Assembly: GCA_001465115.1 (NCBI GenBank)
Contig: CP013614.1
Location: 2,914,001-2,978,000, forward strand
DNA from: Enterococcus silesiacus
GTDB lineage: Bacteria; Bacillota; Bacilli; Lactobacillales; Enterococcaceae
Length of the DNA: 64,000 nt
Reading direction: 5' to 3'
Both the position numbers and the translations under genes were made by a program. Positions 27,527-40,377 of the stretch are shown here, piece after piece (positions within the stretch are counted from its first letter, which is position 1; every line of letters begins with the position of its first letter). The notes under the pieces were generated by a model. It worked only from the letters and a program-made list of their open reading frames with translations. It did not search any database and had not been told where the DNA came from.

Positions 27527-27898
27527 GTGCATTTACTAGACTATCTAAAAATCGAAACAACTGAACTATCAAAAGAAAAAGTTGTCTTAACAATGAAAAT
27601 AGAAGATTATCATAAACAACCTTATGGCGTTTTGCATGGAGGAATGAATGGCATTTTGATTGAAACAGCTTGTAGTTTAGGTGCCAATGAGCAGCTAGAT
27701 CAGGATTCATATGCAGCTGGTATCGATCTTCAAATCAACCATCTAAAAAGTGTTGCCGATGGAGCGTTGACTGTAGTTGCTACAGCTGATCGCATTGGGC
27801 AAGCCATCCAAGTTTGGGAAGGTAAAATCTTTAATGCTTCTGGGGAATTGACTGCTGTTGGCCGTTGTACATTAATGAGTCGTAAAATAAAGAAGTAA
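27527..27898 (+). CDS. PaaI-type hotdog thioesterase, candidate DHNA-CoA thioesterase
   Basis: 123 residues from a GTG codon after GGAAAGGA. HGGMNGILIETACSLGA with the catalytic Glu/Asp region is the PaaI/YdiI hotdog pattern, and DLQINHLKS is the second conserved block. The menaquinone pathway requires hydrolysis of DHNA-CoA, and no other thioesterase is seen near the men operon 8 kb away, so a MenI role is possible but unproven. Other short acyl- or aryl-CoA substrates fit equally well. Confidence 0.8.
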   Translation: MHLLDYLKIETTELSKEKVVLTMKIEDYHKQPYGVLHGGMNGILIETACSLGANEQLDQDSYAAGIDLQINHLKSVADGALTVVATADRIGQAIQVWEGKIFNASGELTAVGRCTLMSRKIKK

Positions 27899-27903
27899 TA
27901 ACC

Positions 27904-28018
27904 AAGGGGTTGGAACAAAAGCCTGTCTCTAAGGGAGCTGTTTTTTAAACCACCGTTTATGCGAATTTTAAAGGTCTGTGACATCATAACGCTAAGTGTT
28001 ATGATGTCACAGACCTTC
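27904..28018 (+). repeat. family A hairpin-terminator repeat, copy A3
   Basis: The element is read on the plus strand after the thioesterase stop: GGGGTTGGAACAAAAGC..., the tail CACCGTTTATGCGAATTTT, then a 20-bp perfect hairpin (27971-28018), which also terminates the convergent 57-aa gene. Same order (tail, then hairpin) as at other genes. Confidence 0.75.
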
Positions 28019-28029
28019 TTTGTTATCTT

Positions 28030-28203
28030 TTAAAAAATCGTTCTTGCTAATCCAATCAGCATTCCCATCACTGGCACTAATACCCAGATCCATGAATTCC
28101 AATCATTTTTATTCTCTTCTTTCATTGTTGCTAAACGTAATCTCAAGTTTTCATTTTCTAATTTCAATGCTTCGATTTTTTCATTTTGGTTTGTCAATTT
28201 CAT
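28030..28203 (-). CDS. 57-aa coiled-coil/membrane small protein
   Basis: 57 residues: MKLTNQNEKIEALKLENENL and more heptad-like residues, then a C-terminal hydrophobic helix WIWVLVPVMGMLIGLA. ATG follows TAGGAGCG. Too short for a standard ORF cut-off, and overlapped by a longer frame on the other strand that has no ribosome site. It looks like a tail-anchored coiled-coil protein; no family assigned. Confidence 0.7.
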   Translation of the reverse strand: MKLTNQNEKIEALKLENENLRLRLATMKEENKNDWNSWIWVLVPVMGMLIGLARTIF

Positions 28204-28324
28204 CCGCTCCTAAATTAGTTGATAAACTTATTATGACGGATTCTACAACAGAAAAATAGACGCTTTTGTCAGGAATCAACATGACAAATGTCATCCTTTT
28301 TTCAACATAAAATTTAGCCTTAAA

Positions 28325-28759
28325 CTAGATTATTTCCCCTGTAATAACTTTTAAATTCATTAGTAAAGAGGTCATTACCTCTAATTCTCTTTGATCCACC
28401 TCTGAATATTTTTGATTCATGATTTTTTCTCTTTCTTTTTTGACAAGTAAATACATTACATTTAATTCTTCTGAGGTTAGATTTGATAAGTAAACGTGAT
28501 TCGGTTCTGAATAGGCAAAAGCTTCTATTTCAAATGTTTCTGGATTTCTTTTCAAACTTGTTCTGATCTGAAAACCATTTGAAAAGGTGATCATCTCGAC
28601 ATAAAGATACTCTGAAAAGGTGATTGGTCTACGCTCATAAATAGTCGTTTTTCCTCCGAATATTTCCAGTATGTTTTCAAGAAAGTTTGATAATGCCGTT
28701 CCAATATTTAATTGCTTTGAAAAAGTTTTTGATAGTAATAATTTCTCTTGTGTCATCAT
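28325..28759 (-). CDS. uncharacterised 144-aa protein
   Basis: 144 residues; no recognised domain, no signal peptide. It has alternating charged segments and a central beta-like stretch (FSEYLYVEMITFSNGFQIRT). Start: MMTQEKL, ATG after a purine-rich AGAGGTAAAA. It is isolated between a small membrane protein gene and the WxL locus. I do not recognise it. Confidence 0.6.
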   Translation of the reverse strand: MMTQEKLLLSKTFSKQLNIGTALSNFLENILEIFGGKTTIYERRPITFSEYLYVEMITFSNGFQIRTSLKRNPETFEIEAFAYSEPNHVYLSNLTSEELNVMYLLVKKEREKIMNQKYSEVDQRELEVMTSLLMNLKVITGEII

Positions 28760-28911
28760 TTTTACCTCTCACTTCTTATTACCCTTTATTATAATCATAC
28801 TTTTTTCCAAAACAAAGCAAAACGATATTTCATTTTTTTATATTTTAAATTATAATGTCAAATTTCAGTAATTTTCACCTCAATATCGCTTGATAATTTT
28901 GTTTCTTTAGA

Positions 28912-28949
28912 CTAAAAGCCGCACATTTTCTGCAATGTGCGGCTTTTAG
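28912..28949 (-). terminator. terminator of the DUF916 gene
   Basis: The palindrome CTAAAAGCCGCACATT/AATGTGCGGCTTTTAG, 17 bp after the stop codon. Confidence 0.85.
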
Positions 28950-28966
28950 GGAGATTTTAATAAATT

Positions 28967-29983
28967 TTATTGTTCTTTTTTTACTTGCTGAAACTTCCAT
29001 AATGTATAACCTAATATCAATAAAAGAATTAAAATAACAATTCCCATGATCACAATGATATATAGCCATGAAGAATGTTCTGGCGCTTCGTCAACAGATT
29101 TTTTGTTTAAAGTATTCGCTTCTTTTTGATCAATTGAAAAATCTTCGCTAAATGTCCACGTTCCCTCAGCATTGACTAATTTTATTGTATAAGTATATTC
29201 TCCTGATTTAAATTTATCATTCAACATAGTAAATAAAGAAAATTCACTATTGGGAGCAAAGCTCATACCGTTTCGTTTTTCTTGGACGATAGCTGTTTTT
29301 TGCCCTTTTTTTGTAATAGTGAAAGTTCCTTCCACTTGCTTCATTACTTTCGGTTGAGGATTTTTAACTAGCATTTGAACGGCATTTCTTTTATTGATTT
29401 GTGTTAATTGGACTGGACCACCTTGCAAATTTGGTGTGATGTCTTGATCGTTTTCTGACAGTTGAACTGCAATGGCATATTGAAACTCATTTTTAATCAT
29501 TTTTTTTGAGTCGTCTTTATCGTCTTGCTTTTTAGCAATCGTTATGCCGCCTAAAATCACGCCATCAAAAGAATTTTTTGGTGCAGTTAATGCTATGTAG
29601 ATGACTTTTTCTTCCCCACTTGCAATGGAAATCGTCTGTTCTCGCTTTTCAACTAAATCCGAAAATTGTTGCTTTGATTCAATTGATTTTACACTTGGTT
29701 GGCTATAATCTACAATTCCGTTCATATTTGTTGTCGCTGAATTTACGCTGACTATGTACTCTGATGTTTTATTTGCATAATTCGTGATTTTGATAGGCAA
29801 TTCTTCTTTTTTTTCTGAGGAAGTACGGAGATTAAAATAACTGTTATTATCACCGATTTGACTCCCCGTTATCTGAGGTTTAACTGTAAAATCGATACTT
29901 TCCTCAGCCTTAGCAATAGTTGGACTTAGACTCAAGAAAATGGAAAGTATACTTAGAAACAATAGAATCGATTTTTTTTTCAT
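28967..29983 (-). CDS. DUF916/DUF3324 WxL-interacting surface protein
   Basis: 338 residues. A signal peptide ends near AKAEE (residue ~28). DUF916 (FTVKPQITGSQIGDNNSYFNL) covers ~30-150 and DUF3324 (EFQYAIAVQLSE...LQGGPVQLTQINKRNAVQ) ~165-290, followed by one membrane helix (~309-330) and a basic tail (KFQQVKKEQ). It anchors to the membrane and is thought to bind WxL proteins and peptidoglycan. Last gene of a three-gene WxL locus. Confidence 0.93.
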   Translation of the reverse strand: MKKKSILLFLSILSIFLSLSPTIAKAEESIDFTVKPQITGSQIGDNNSYFNLRTSSEKKEELPIKITNYANKTSEYIVSVNSATTNMNGIVDYSQPSVKSIESKQQFSDLVEKREQTISIASGEEKVIYIALTAPKNSFDGVILGGITIAKKQDDKDDSKKMIKNEFQYAIAVQLSENDQDITPNLQGGPVQLTQINKRNAVQMLVKNPQPKVMKQVEGTFTITKKGQKTAIVQEKRNGMSFAPNSEFSLFTMLNDKFKSGEYTYTIKLVNAEGTWTFSEDFSIDQKEANTLNKKSVDEAPEHSSWLYIIVIMGIVILILLLILGYTLWKFQQVKKEQ

Positions 29984-30062
29984 ATTTTTAAATTCCTTTG
30001 CTATTTATTCAATTAGTAAGAAAAGAGAGCGAACTCTTTATTTTTCATCATTCAAGAGAATG

Positions 30063-30142
30063 AGACAGAAAGGTTTAGCATCATTTGTTCGGATTTTAAG
30101 GGTCTGAGATATAACTCGACGAGTTATTCTCAGACCCTTTGT
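30063..30142 (+). repeat. family A repeat, copy A4 (inverted relative to the gene)
   Basis: The order on the plus strand is tail (GAGACAGAAAGG...TTCGGATTTTAAGG) then hairpin GGGTCTGAGATATAACTC...(30099-30142). Here the hairpin is adjacent to the stop of the minus-strand WxL gene and the tail points away, the one copy in this window with reversed order relative to its gene. The stem can still terminate that gene. Confidence 0.7.
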
Positions 30143-30152
30143 TTCATATTTC

Positions 30153-30650
30153 TTAATTCCCCTCTGGACCGCTTGTTAATGTCCATTTTAGTGTTGTGCT
30201 GTATGTTGCTGCTTTTACACTGTTTGGAACATTCAAGGTTGCTTCAAAAGATTTATCCTGTACTAATTCATAACTATCTGCTTTGGCTTGTGACGCAAAA
30301 GGTTGAGAAGCGGTATTTACTGCGTTAGAGACACTTGAAATATCAATCGTCATTGCATCATCCCACGTTGCAACAGTTGCTTTGGCTAGAGATACATCCC
30401 ACCCTACATAACTTCCTCTATAATCAGTAACAGTGATTTCACCAGGTTTCTTAATCGTTTTCGACGCTGTACCATCTAATGTCAGTGTACCAAAGTTAAT
30501 TTCATCTGTAGCTGAAATCAACAATTCGCCACCTTCGACAGTCGTCTTAGCAACGGTTTCACCTTCTAATACGTCTGCTTGTGCTGGCATTGCAACCAGC
30601 ATTGTTCCTAACAAAATTCCTGTTACTCCACTCATTATGACACGTTTCAT
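30153..30650 (-). CDS. small WxL-domain surface protein
   Basis: 165 residues. A signal peptide ends at PAQADV (residue ~25). Nearly the whole mature protein is a WxL domain: the first motif is WDVS (Trp near 82, with Val instead of Leu), and the C-terminal motif is YSTTLKWTLTSGP. WxL domains bind peptidoglycan and other wall components non-covalently. It is the middle gene of the WxL locus, with a clear hairpin downstream. Confidence 0.93.
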   Translation of the reverse strand: MKRVIMSGVTGILLGTMLVAMPAQADVLEGETVAKTTVEGGELLISATDEINFGTLTLDGTASKTIKKPGEITVTDYRGSYVGWDVSLAKATVATWDDAMTIDISSVSNAVNTASQPFASQAKADSYELVQDKSFEATLNVPNSVKAATYSTTLKWTLTSGPEGN

Positions 30651-30787
30651 ATATTCTTCTCCTTTTTATTTCACTTATGCTAGTAAAATATTTTTAATAA
30701 ATTTGTTGTTTACTTTTTATTGAAACCTCTAATAATTTGAAGAGAAATTATTTTGTTAAACCAATCTTCTCATCGTTCGTTTAGCAT

Positions 30788-32593
30788 TTATGGTCCTGCA
30801 GTTAACGTCCATTTTATTGTTCCTGTATATGTTTGAGCTTTCAGTGGTTCATTGGCTGGAATACTTAAGAATAAGCCACTTTTTGAGTCCCATGTCTGCA
30901 AGGGAGTCGTTTCAGACGGTGCGTTAGGATCATCTTCAAGCGTTGAATTAAAAATTGGCACCGCGGAATGATTCAAAAATTGTTCCTGTGCATTATCTGA
31001 GTCTTTATAGACGACGTATTGACTTAATAAGCTGCTATCATCCATAGCTAAACTTAATGCATAATCTCCTTGCAAACCAGCGCCACGGCTATCTTCGATG
31101 GACAATCCCGAAAGATCATTAATTTTACTATTTCTGCCAACTAGTTGCTTCTCTGGACGGAGTGTAAAATCATCAAAAGTAAGAGATTGCGGCACGGATA
31201 GATTTAGTGCTCCTTCTTCCACCAGTACAGTAACTGGATAATCATACTGAATTTTTTTTCCGGAACTAATTGTTTGTTCTACTCTGATTATCGCTTCTTT
31301 TTTGCCGAAACTAGTGGCATCAGGATACGATACAAATTTCTTCGATACATTAGACAGACCTTTTGAATCAAGAAGGTCATCAATATGTTCATCAAAATAA
31401 CTTTCGCTTGTATAGATCGGAACGCTTATCTCGGTCGTTGAAAAAGTAGTCAATTGGATTAAATTTAACCCTTCTTCAGTGACTTCATAATAGACGTCAT
31501 TTAAGCCGCTAGTGTCATCTGAAAAATACTCATTTCCAACGAAATACAGCCACGCTCTTTCGTATTTTTCGCCGGTTTTTCGCCCGTGCCAGACTTGAAC
31601 AATATCGCCTACCTCAATACTCGCACGTTCTCCTATTTCATTGTTCCATGCTTCTTTGATTTGTGTAGGTGTATCTTTAGAGTTTAAAGAAAACTGGCGA
31701 CTAGGAGATAAATTTAAGTTCAAAATACCTAAGTCATCTGCCTGATAAAATGAAACCGTAGAAAAAATTGAATTACCAAATGTTGGCAATGAGCCATAGG
31801 TTAAACTACTTGCTCCTTGGCCAGGCTCCATTGATAAACTCGGACCTGCTTGAAGCGTTAATACCGATACGATTCTTCGAGTACTTGTTTCTGTCCATTC
31901 GCCACTGATCGCAATGCTGTTGCCCCAGCGCACATTTATTGGGACTTGTACGTCTATCATTTTTGAATTATCTGCGTTTAGGACTATTTGAACAGTTACT
32001 CTTTTTTGCCCTGTTGTATCAGTAGGTAAAGAATCTTTGAGTACAACTGTATACTCATCTTCTGTTAAATTTTGCTCTCCCAACTTCACATCCTGGACAA
32101 ATGTATACAAATCATATTCATTGTCCTTTGTACCTAAAGTAGTTGTTACTGTATTAGGTTTAGCTGTGAGTTTAACCTCTTCAAACGTTATTTTCAGATC
32201 TTTTTGAATCACAAATTCTTCACTATCCCATGTATTTTGCGAAAATGCACCCGACAATGAATATGTAACTTCTTGTTCATTAACCGTAGGAAAGAATCGA
32301 TTTAAAATAACAACATCTACTTGATCTTTCGCTATTTCATCATCTGCTATTGTTATTTGTTCAATCACTTTTTCTTTAATAAATGCTTCATCAATGACTG
32401 TTTCTTTTTCTACAACACACTCTGCTTTTGCCGCCACAACTACATTAGGAGATGCCAGTATCGGAAAATTTTCTTCTACTTCTTGAGCATCATTGAAGGT
32501 ACCTTCCCGGTATTCTAATGCATTAACATAATTTGGACATACTAAGCCAACAAAAAAGAGGAAAGCACTTGTTTTATATAGTATTTTTTTCAT
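30788..32593 (-). CDS. large WxL-domain surface protein
   Basis: 601 residues from the MKKILYK start at 32593 (GGGAATTAAAAAAC upstream, as at the DUF916 gene); a start 7 residues earlier has a poorer ribosome site. Signal peptide to about residue 25, then ~420 residues of beta-rich repeats of unknown type, and a C-terminal WxL domain ending YTGTIKWTLTAGP. Such large proteins are the effector partner of the small WxL/DUF916 set, probably acting in adhesion or wall binding. Confidence 0.88.
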   Translation of the reverse strand: MKKILYKTSAFLFFVGLVCPNYVNALEYREGTFNDAQEVEENFPILASPNVVVAAKAECVVEKETVIDEAFIKEKVIEQITIADDEIAKDQVDVVILNRFFPTVNEQEVTYSLSGAFSQNTWDSEEFVIQKDLKITFEEVKLTAKPNTVTTTLGTKDNEYDLYTFVQDVKLGEQNLTEDEYTVVLKDSLPTDTTGQKRVTVQIVLNADNSKMIDVQVPINVRWGNSIAISGEWTETSTRRIVSVLTLQAGPSLSMEPGQGASSLTYGSLPTFGNSIFSTVSFYQADDLGILNLNLSPSRQFSLNSKDTPTQIKEAWNNEIGERASIEVGDIVQVWHGRKTGEKYERAWLYFVGNEYFSDDTSGLNDVYYEVTEEGLNLIQLTTFSTTEISVPIYTSESYFDEHIDDLLDSKGLSNVSKKFVSYPDATSFGKKEAIIRVEQTISSGKKIQYDYPVTVLVEEGALNLSVPQSLTFDDFTLRPEKQLVGRNSKINDLSGLSIEDSRGAGLQGDYALSLAMDDSSLLSQYVVYKDSDNAQEQFLNHSAVPIFNSTLEDDPNAPSETTPLQTWDSKSGLFLSIPANEPLKAQTYTGTIKWTLTAGP

Positions 32594-33107
32594 GTTTTTT
32601 AATTCCCATTTCAAATTAAACCGTTAGTAATAATTTTTACCTACTTCATAAAAAGTCATATTATATTTCTTGCTAGTTTCAAAAAATAGTCACTCTATTT
32701 TTATGTAATTAGTTACTGCCTTGATCTCTACGATCTAAATAAAAATTCTAACCGAAATCTCATTTAACTTTTTTTTACACGAGCCTCCTCTTCATTATTA
32801 TTTTCAGTTTACTTTACAAAAGGTAACAATACCTAAGTTAACACAGCATTAATTCATATTCAATAACTATTAAAAAAAAATTAGAGAAAAAAGTTTTTAT
32901 TTCTTTTTTTTATATTTATATTTTTTAATATCATCAAAAAAACAACGAAACATAAAATATGACTACCACTATCTTGATTCTTTTCCGATACTTATTGAAA
33001 CCATTCACTTACTTTTTATTTTACTAATTATAGAAAATATATGTTGGACAAAGATTCCACTTTTTTCGTTCACTTCATCCTCTACTGTAAGCTTAAGAAT
33101 AAGAAGA
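32594..33107. other. AT-rich intergenic gap upstream of the WxL locus
   Basis: About 500 bp without a gene, 75-80% A+T. It should hold the WxL promoter (a TATAAT lies about 70 bp upstream of the start, with a poor -35 box). I see no protein-coding or RNA gene in it. Confidence 0.5.
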
Positions 33108-33200
33108 AGAGCCTGAGACAAAACTAAAAATCAGTTTTATCTCAGGCTCTAAATCCGAATAAGCGGCGAGACAAAAGCAGCTAATACGCTCCGCTTCGAT
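33108..33200 (-). repeat. family A hairpin-terminator repeat, copy A5 (gyrA terminator)
   Basis: The stem AGAGCCTGAGACAAAACT/complement (33108-33150) is followed by the tail CTAAATCCGAATAAGCGGCG. On the minus strand, gyrA stop, tail, hairpin, then TTCTTCTT; it is therefore the terminator of the gyrase operon. Confidence 0.75.
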
Positions 33201-33223
33201 CACATCAAATTCTTAGTGCACTT

Positions 33224-35743
33224 TTATTCCTCTATTGTTGTATCTGTATCTGGTGTTTCAGTTTCAACAACTGGTGTTACCTCACCTTCAACTTCTTCAA
33301 CGATTTCAGCTGGCTCAGGCTCTACAACGGCCATCGTCACAACTTTTGCATCATCTTCCATTCTCATCAAACGAACACCTAATGTCGCGCGTCCTGTTTG
33401 AGAAACTGAATCGACGTTGAAACGAATAATGACCCCTTTATTGGTGATCACTAGAATATCTTCATCCCCACGAACAGTCGTAAGTCCTGCTAGCGGACCA
33501 TTTTTCGCTGTGATATTAGCTGTCTTGATCCCTTTACCGCCACGACCCTTCACAGGGTACTCAGAGGCTTTTGTGCGTTTACCGTAACCATTTTCCGTCA
33601 ACACTAGAACTTCCGTGTCAGCGTCCAGTAAAGAGGCTCCTACGACGTAATCTTCTTCTCTTAGACGAATACCACGCACACCAGATGCTGTACGGCCCAT
33701 ATCACGAACGGCTGTTTCAGCAAATGTCACAGAATAACCATTATGCGTTCCGATGATCATGTTTTGTTCGCCGTTGGTTAAAACAACATTGACTAATTCG
33801 TCATCTTCTTTCAAACCAATTGCGATCAAACCGTTACTTCTAATGTTAGAAAAAGCTTTAACCGCTGTACGTTTAACAGTACCTTTACGAGTCGTAAAGA
33901 ATAAATAGTGCCCTTCTTCGGCTTGTCCTTCGACAGCGATGATTGCTTGGATCTTCTCACTAGAGTCGATACCTAGCATGTTGATCACAGGGATTCCCTT
34001 CGCTGTTCTGCCGTATTCAGGAATTTCATAGCCTTTAGCACGATAAACTTTACCGTTATTCGTAAAGAATAATAAGGTATCGTGAGTTGAACAAGAAACA
34101 AGGTTTTTCACGAAGTCATCATCATGAACGCCCATTCCCTGAACACCACGACCGCCACGGCGTTGTGCTCTAAATTCACTGTTCGCTAAACGTTTAATAT
34201 AGCCATTGTTTGTCAGTGTAATAACAACTTCAGCTTCTTCGATCAAGTCTTCATCTTCTAAACTTAGGACTTCACCAACTAATAATTCTGTACGGCGAGC
34301 ATCGCCATATTTATCATGAATCTCACCTAACTCTGTTTTGATGATCTCAATGACACGTTCTGGTCGAGCTAAGATATCATTCAAATCAGCAATGAATTTC
34401 AATAATTCTTGGTATTCATTTTCGATCTTATCACGTTCTAAACCTGTTAAACGGCGTAAACGCATATCCAAAATCGCTTGTGCTTGACGATCAGAAAATT
34501 CAAAGCGTTCGATCAAAGAAGCTTTTGCTTCATCATCTGCTTTTGAATTTCGGATAATTGCAATAATCTCATCAATGTGATCTAAGGCAATTCGCAAACC
34601 TTCTAAGATATGCGCACGTGCTTCAGCTTTTTTCTTATCAAATTCTGTACGGCGTGTAATAACTTCTTTTTGGTGCTCGATATAATTTTCAAGAATTTCT
34701 TTCAAGCTTAAAATCTTAGGAATCCCTTTTTCGATTGCCAGCATATTAAAACCAAAAGAGGTTTGTAATGCTGTCATCTTATACAGATTATTCAAGATAA
34801 CAGAAGCACTCACATCACGACGAACATCAATGACGATCCGCATACCTTCACGAGAAGACTCATCACGTAAATCAGTGATTCCTTCAATCCGTTTTTCACG
34901 ATGCAATTCTGAAATTCGTTCAATCAAGCGCGCTTTGTTGACCATATACGGCAGCTCAGATACTAAGATACGTTCTTTACCGTTCGGCATATCAACGATC
35001 TCAACTTTCGCACGAATCGTGATCGATCCTCGACCTGTTTCATAGGCGCGGCGAATACCTGATTTACCCATCACTAAACCACCTGTAGGGAAATCTGGTC
35101 CAGGTAATACTTCCATCAATTCATTGGTTGTTGCATCTGGATTTTCCATCAATAGACTAGCAGCTTCGATTACTTCCGCTAAATTATGTGGTGGAATATT
35201 CGTTGCCATCCCTACAGCAATCCCTGTCGTCCCGTTCACTAAAAGGTTAGGGAAACGTGCTGGTAGTACATCTGGTTCTTGTTCTGAGTCATCATAGTTT
35301 CCATGAAAATCAACAGTATTTTTATTGATATCACGCAGCATTTCCAAAGCAATCTTACTCATTCTAGCTTCGGTATAACGCATAGCAGCAGCACCATCAC
35401 CATCGACAGAACCGAAGTTTCCGTGTCCATCAACTAGCATACTGCGATAGCTAAACGGTTGAGCCATCCGCACCATTGCTTCATAAATGGATGAATCACC
35501 ATGTGGATGGTACTTACCCATAACATCCCCAACGATACGAGCTGATTTTTTATGTGGTTTATCAGGTGTTACACCTAACTCATTCATCCCATATAAAATA
35601 CGACGATGAACCGGTTTTAACCCATCACGAACATCCGGTAATGCACGAGCCACAATAACGCTCATTGCATAATCAATGAAGGATTCTTTCATTTCACTGG
35701 TCAGATTGACGTCTTGAATGTTCTCTTTGATTTCTTCACTCAT
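33224..35743 (-). CDS. gyrA: DNA gyrase subunit A
   Basis: 839 residues. The winged-helix catalytic domain carries Tyr123 ([11 protein letters not shown]) and the quinolone-resistance region [11 protein letters not shown] with Ser84 and Glu88, the sensitive-type residues. The C-terminal wrapping domain has the GyrA box QRRGGRG. The acidic C-terminal tail (about 30 residues rich in Glu/Pro/Val/Thr) is longer than the core needs. Together with GyrB it introduces negative supercoils. 19 bp after gyrB. Confidence 0.98.
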   Translation of the reverse strand: MSEEIKENIQDVNLTSEMKESFIDYAMSVIVARALPDVRDGLKPVHRRILYGMNELGVTPDKPHKKSARIVGDVMGKYHPHGDSSIYEAMVRMAQPFSYRSMLVDGHGNFGSVDGDGAAAMRYTEARMSKIALEMLRDINKNTVDFHGNYDDSEQEPDVLPARFPNLLVNGTTGIAVGMATNIPPHNLAEVIEAASLLMENPDATTNELMEVLPGPDFPTGGLVMGKSGIRRAYETGRGSITIRAKVEIVDMPNGKERILVSELPYMVNKARLIERISELHREKRIEGITDLRDESSREGMRIVIDVRRDVSASVILNNLYKMTALQTSFGFNMLAIEKGIPKILSLKEILENYIEHQKEVITRRTEFDKKKAEARAHILEGLRIALDHIDEIIAIIRNSKADDEAKASLIERFEFSDRQAQAILDMRLRRLTGLERDKIENEYQELLKFIADLNDILARPERVIEIIKTELGEIHDKYGDARRTELLVGEVLSLEDEDLIEEAEVVITLTNNGYIKRLANSEFRAQRRGGRGVQGMGVHDDDFVKNLVSCSTHDTLLFFTNNGKVYRAKGYEIPEYGRTAKGIPVINMLGIDSSEKIQAIIAVEGQAEEGHYLFFTTRKGTVKRTAVKAFSNIRSNGLIAIGLKEDDELVNVVLTNGEQNMIIGTHNGYSVTFAETAVRDMGRTASGVRGIRLREEDYVVGASLLDADTEVLVLTENGYGKRTKASEYPVKGRGGKGIKTANITAKNGPLAGLTTVRGDEDILVITNKGVIIRFNVDSVSQTGRATLGVRLMRMEDDAKVVTMAVVEPEPAEIVEEVEGEVTPVVETETPDTDTTIEE

Positions 35744-35762
35744 GAATCTATCTCCTTCTTAA

Positions 35763-38821
<3,059 letters not shown>

Positions 38822-38835
<14 letters not shown>

Positions 38836-39064
38836 CGACTACCTCGCCTTTTTTGACCATAAAAAAAGTACCTTCTTCAGGTATCTCGAGCATCATACCG
38901 GCATATAGTTTTCTGCCGCGGCGATTCTCTAGTTCCCCATCTACGAAAACACTATTTTCAGCTAAGTACCATTTGGCAGCGCCGCCACTGCTGATAACAT
39001 CGACTTCTTTTAAGACTTGACCGAGTGTCATGTAATCAGTTTCTAAAACAATCGTCTTTTTCAA
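38822..39064 (-). CDS. yaaA: S4-domain RNA-binding protein YaaA
   Basis: 80 residues. TDYMTLGQVLKEVDVISSGGAAKWYLAENSVFVDGELENRRGRKL is an S4 RNA-binding fold. It is the small protein conserved between dnaN and recF in Firmicutes, thought to affect ribosome assembly. First gene of the operon with recF, gyrB and gyrA. Confidence 0.93.
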
Positions 39065-39102
39065 AATGCATCCCTCTTTTTTGTTTTCACTTTTACTCTT
39101 AT

Positions 39103-39131
39103 ATTATACTCTTTTTTACGTCAAAAAACAA
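39103..39131 (-). promoter_or_regulatory. promoter of yaaA-recF-gyrB-gyrA
   Basis: On the minus strand TTGTTT (39126-39131), 17-bp spacer, TATAAT (39103-39108), about 40 bp upstream of yaaA. Confidence 0.65.
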
Positions 39132-39296
39132 ATTTATCCGTCTAATTTTGTTTCTAAGCAATTTTGAATGCAATCGACAAAAAATATTCTAATGATTAAA
39201 AAAGGCTTAAAATGCATTTTAAGAAGAAATTCGCATGTTGTGGCTCTTGAAATATTTTTCATTGTTTTTCAGTAGGAAAATCTAACGAACTAAAAA

Positions 39297-39350
39297 TTGA
39301 CTTATACAGTCTGACGATATACAATCAACATATACAGTCAAACTGTATAT
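39297..39350 (+). promoter_or_regulatory. PadR promoter and operator
   Basis: TTGACT (39297-39302), 17-bp spacer, TACAAT (39320-39325). The perfect palindrome ATATACAGT-CAA-ACTGTATAT (39330-39350) follows, and a similar TATACAGT half-site occurs between -35 and -10. PadR proteins bind such sites, so autorepression is likely. Confidence 0.7.
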
Positions 39351-39377
39351 AATAATTCTATAAAAGGTGTACGATAA

Positions 39378-39686
39378 ATGACTATTAATAAGATCTTACC
39401 TCTAACAGAAACAACGTTTTATATTATGATGGCCCTAATTGAACCTTCTCATGGATATGCCGTCATGCAAAAAGTGGAGGAAATAAGTAACGGACGAGTA
39501 CGTATTGCAGCTGGCACAATGTATGGCGCAACGGAAAATCTATTAAAACAAAAGTTGATTTGTGAAGTTCCCGGAGAAGATAAACGTCGACGCGTATACA
39601 AATTAACAACTGCTGGCAAAAAAGTTTTAACCCTTGAAGTCGAACGATTAAAAGAATTAGTGACACTTGCTGATCATTTATTATAG
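39378..39686 (+). CDS. PadR-family transcriptional regulator
   Basis: 102 residues. The winged helix is recognised by TTFYIMMALIEPSHGYAVMQKVEEIS...RIAAGTMYGATENLLKQKLI...RRRVYKLTTAGK. The gene is preceded by a clear palindromic operator and followed 9 bp later by a DUF2812 gene, the standard PadR-DUF2812 pair, which is often linked to membrane stress or antibiotics. Effector unknown. Confidence 0.92.
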   Translation: MTINKILPLTETTFYIMMALIEPSHGYAVMQKVEEISNGRVRIAAGTMYGATENLLKQKLICEVPGEDKRRRVYKLTTAGKKVLTLEVERLKELVTLADHLL

Positions 39687-39695
39687 GAGGAGCCA

Positions 39696-40298
39696 ATGAA
39701 AAAACTAAAATTATTTATTGATATAAAAAAAGAAGAACAGTATTTAAAAGAAATGGCTGAACAAGGCTGGGCGCTGGTAAAATATAGCATTTGGGGAATC
39801 TATACATTTGAAAAAATAGCTCCAAAAACACTGAATTACAGAATTGATTATCAGACATTCAAAAAGAAAGCTGATTATGTTGCTTATCTGACTTTATTTG
39901 AAGATGGTGGTTGGCAGCAGATCAGTGGGACGAAAAATAGTGGATTTCAATTTTTTTCCCCACTGAACAGTAAAAATCAAGAGTTAGATATATTTTCAGA
40001 TACTTCATCAAGTAATGAACGTTATAAGCGTTTATATGATCAAGCTATTATATGGGCGACATTGATGATTCTTTATTTTTTTATGCTGCAACCTTCTTTT
40101 GAAAACATATCCTCATGGTACTTAACTTCTAGTATCTGGGCATATACAGGGCTACAATTGTTTGGAATGATCATTATGCAGACGTTCTTTTTGATCATCC
40201 AGATAATGCCAATGATGTTTTTCATATTTGGAGCAGTCTACTTTACAATTATGGGGACAAAAACAAAAAAGCTTATAAAGAAATATGAGACTGGATAA
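39696..40298 (+). CDS. DUF2812 membrane protein
   Basis: 200 residues. The N-terminal ~90 residues are soluble and match DUF2812 (KEEQYLKEMAEQGWALVKYSIWGIYTFEKI...YRIDYQ). Two or three membrane segments follow (residues ~110-130, 145-190). Co-transcribed with the PadR gene, likely the target of its control. Function unknown. Confidence 0.88.
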   Translation: MKKLKLFIDIKKEEQYLKEMAEQGWALVKYSIWGIYTFEKIAPKTLNYRIDYQTFKKKADYVAYLTLFEDGGWQQISGTKNSGFQFFSPLNSKNQELDIFSDTSSSNERYKRLYDQAIIWATLMILYFFMLQPSFENISSWYLTSSIWAYTGLQLFGMIIMQTFFLIIQIMPMMFFIFGAVYFTIMGTKTKKLIKKYETG

Positions 40299-40320
40299 GA
40301 TTCCTATCTACAAAATATGA

Positions 40321-40374
40321 AAAAGAGTGAGCGAACAACTGAATTTCAGTCGTTCGCTCACTCTTTTTTTAGAT
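40321..40374. terminator. bidirectional terminator, DUF2812 gene and dnaN
   Basis: The 16-bp stem AAAAGAGTGAGCGAAC with complement at 40352-40367, with A/T runs on both sides. Confidence 0.85.
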
Positions 40375-40377
40375 ATT

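Noticed and set aside
28020-28259. 79-aa plus-strand frame
   Set aside because: No ribosome site and low-complexity composition; the opposite strand has a better 57-aa gene with a ribosome site.
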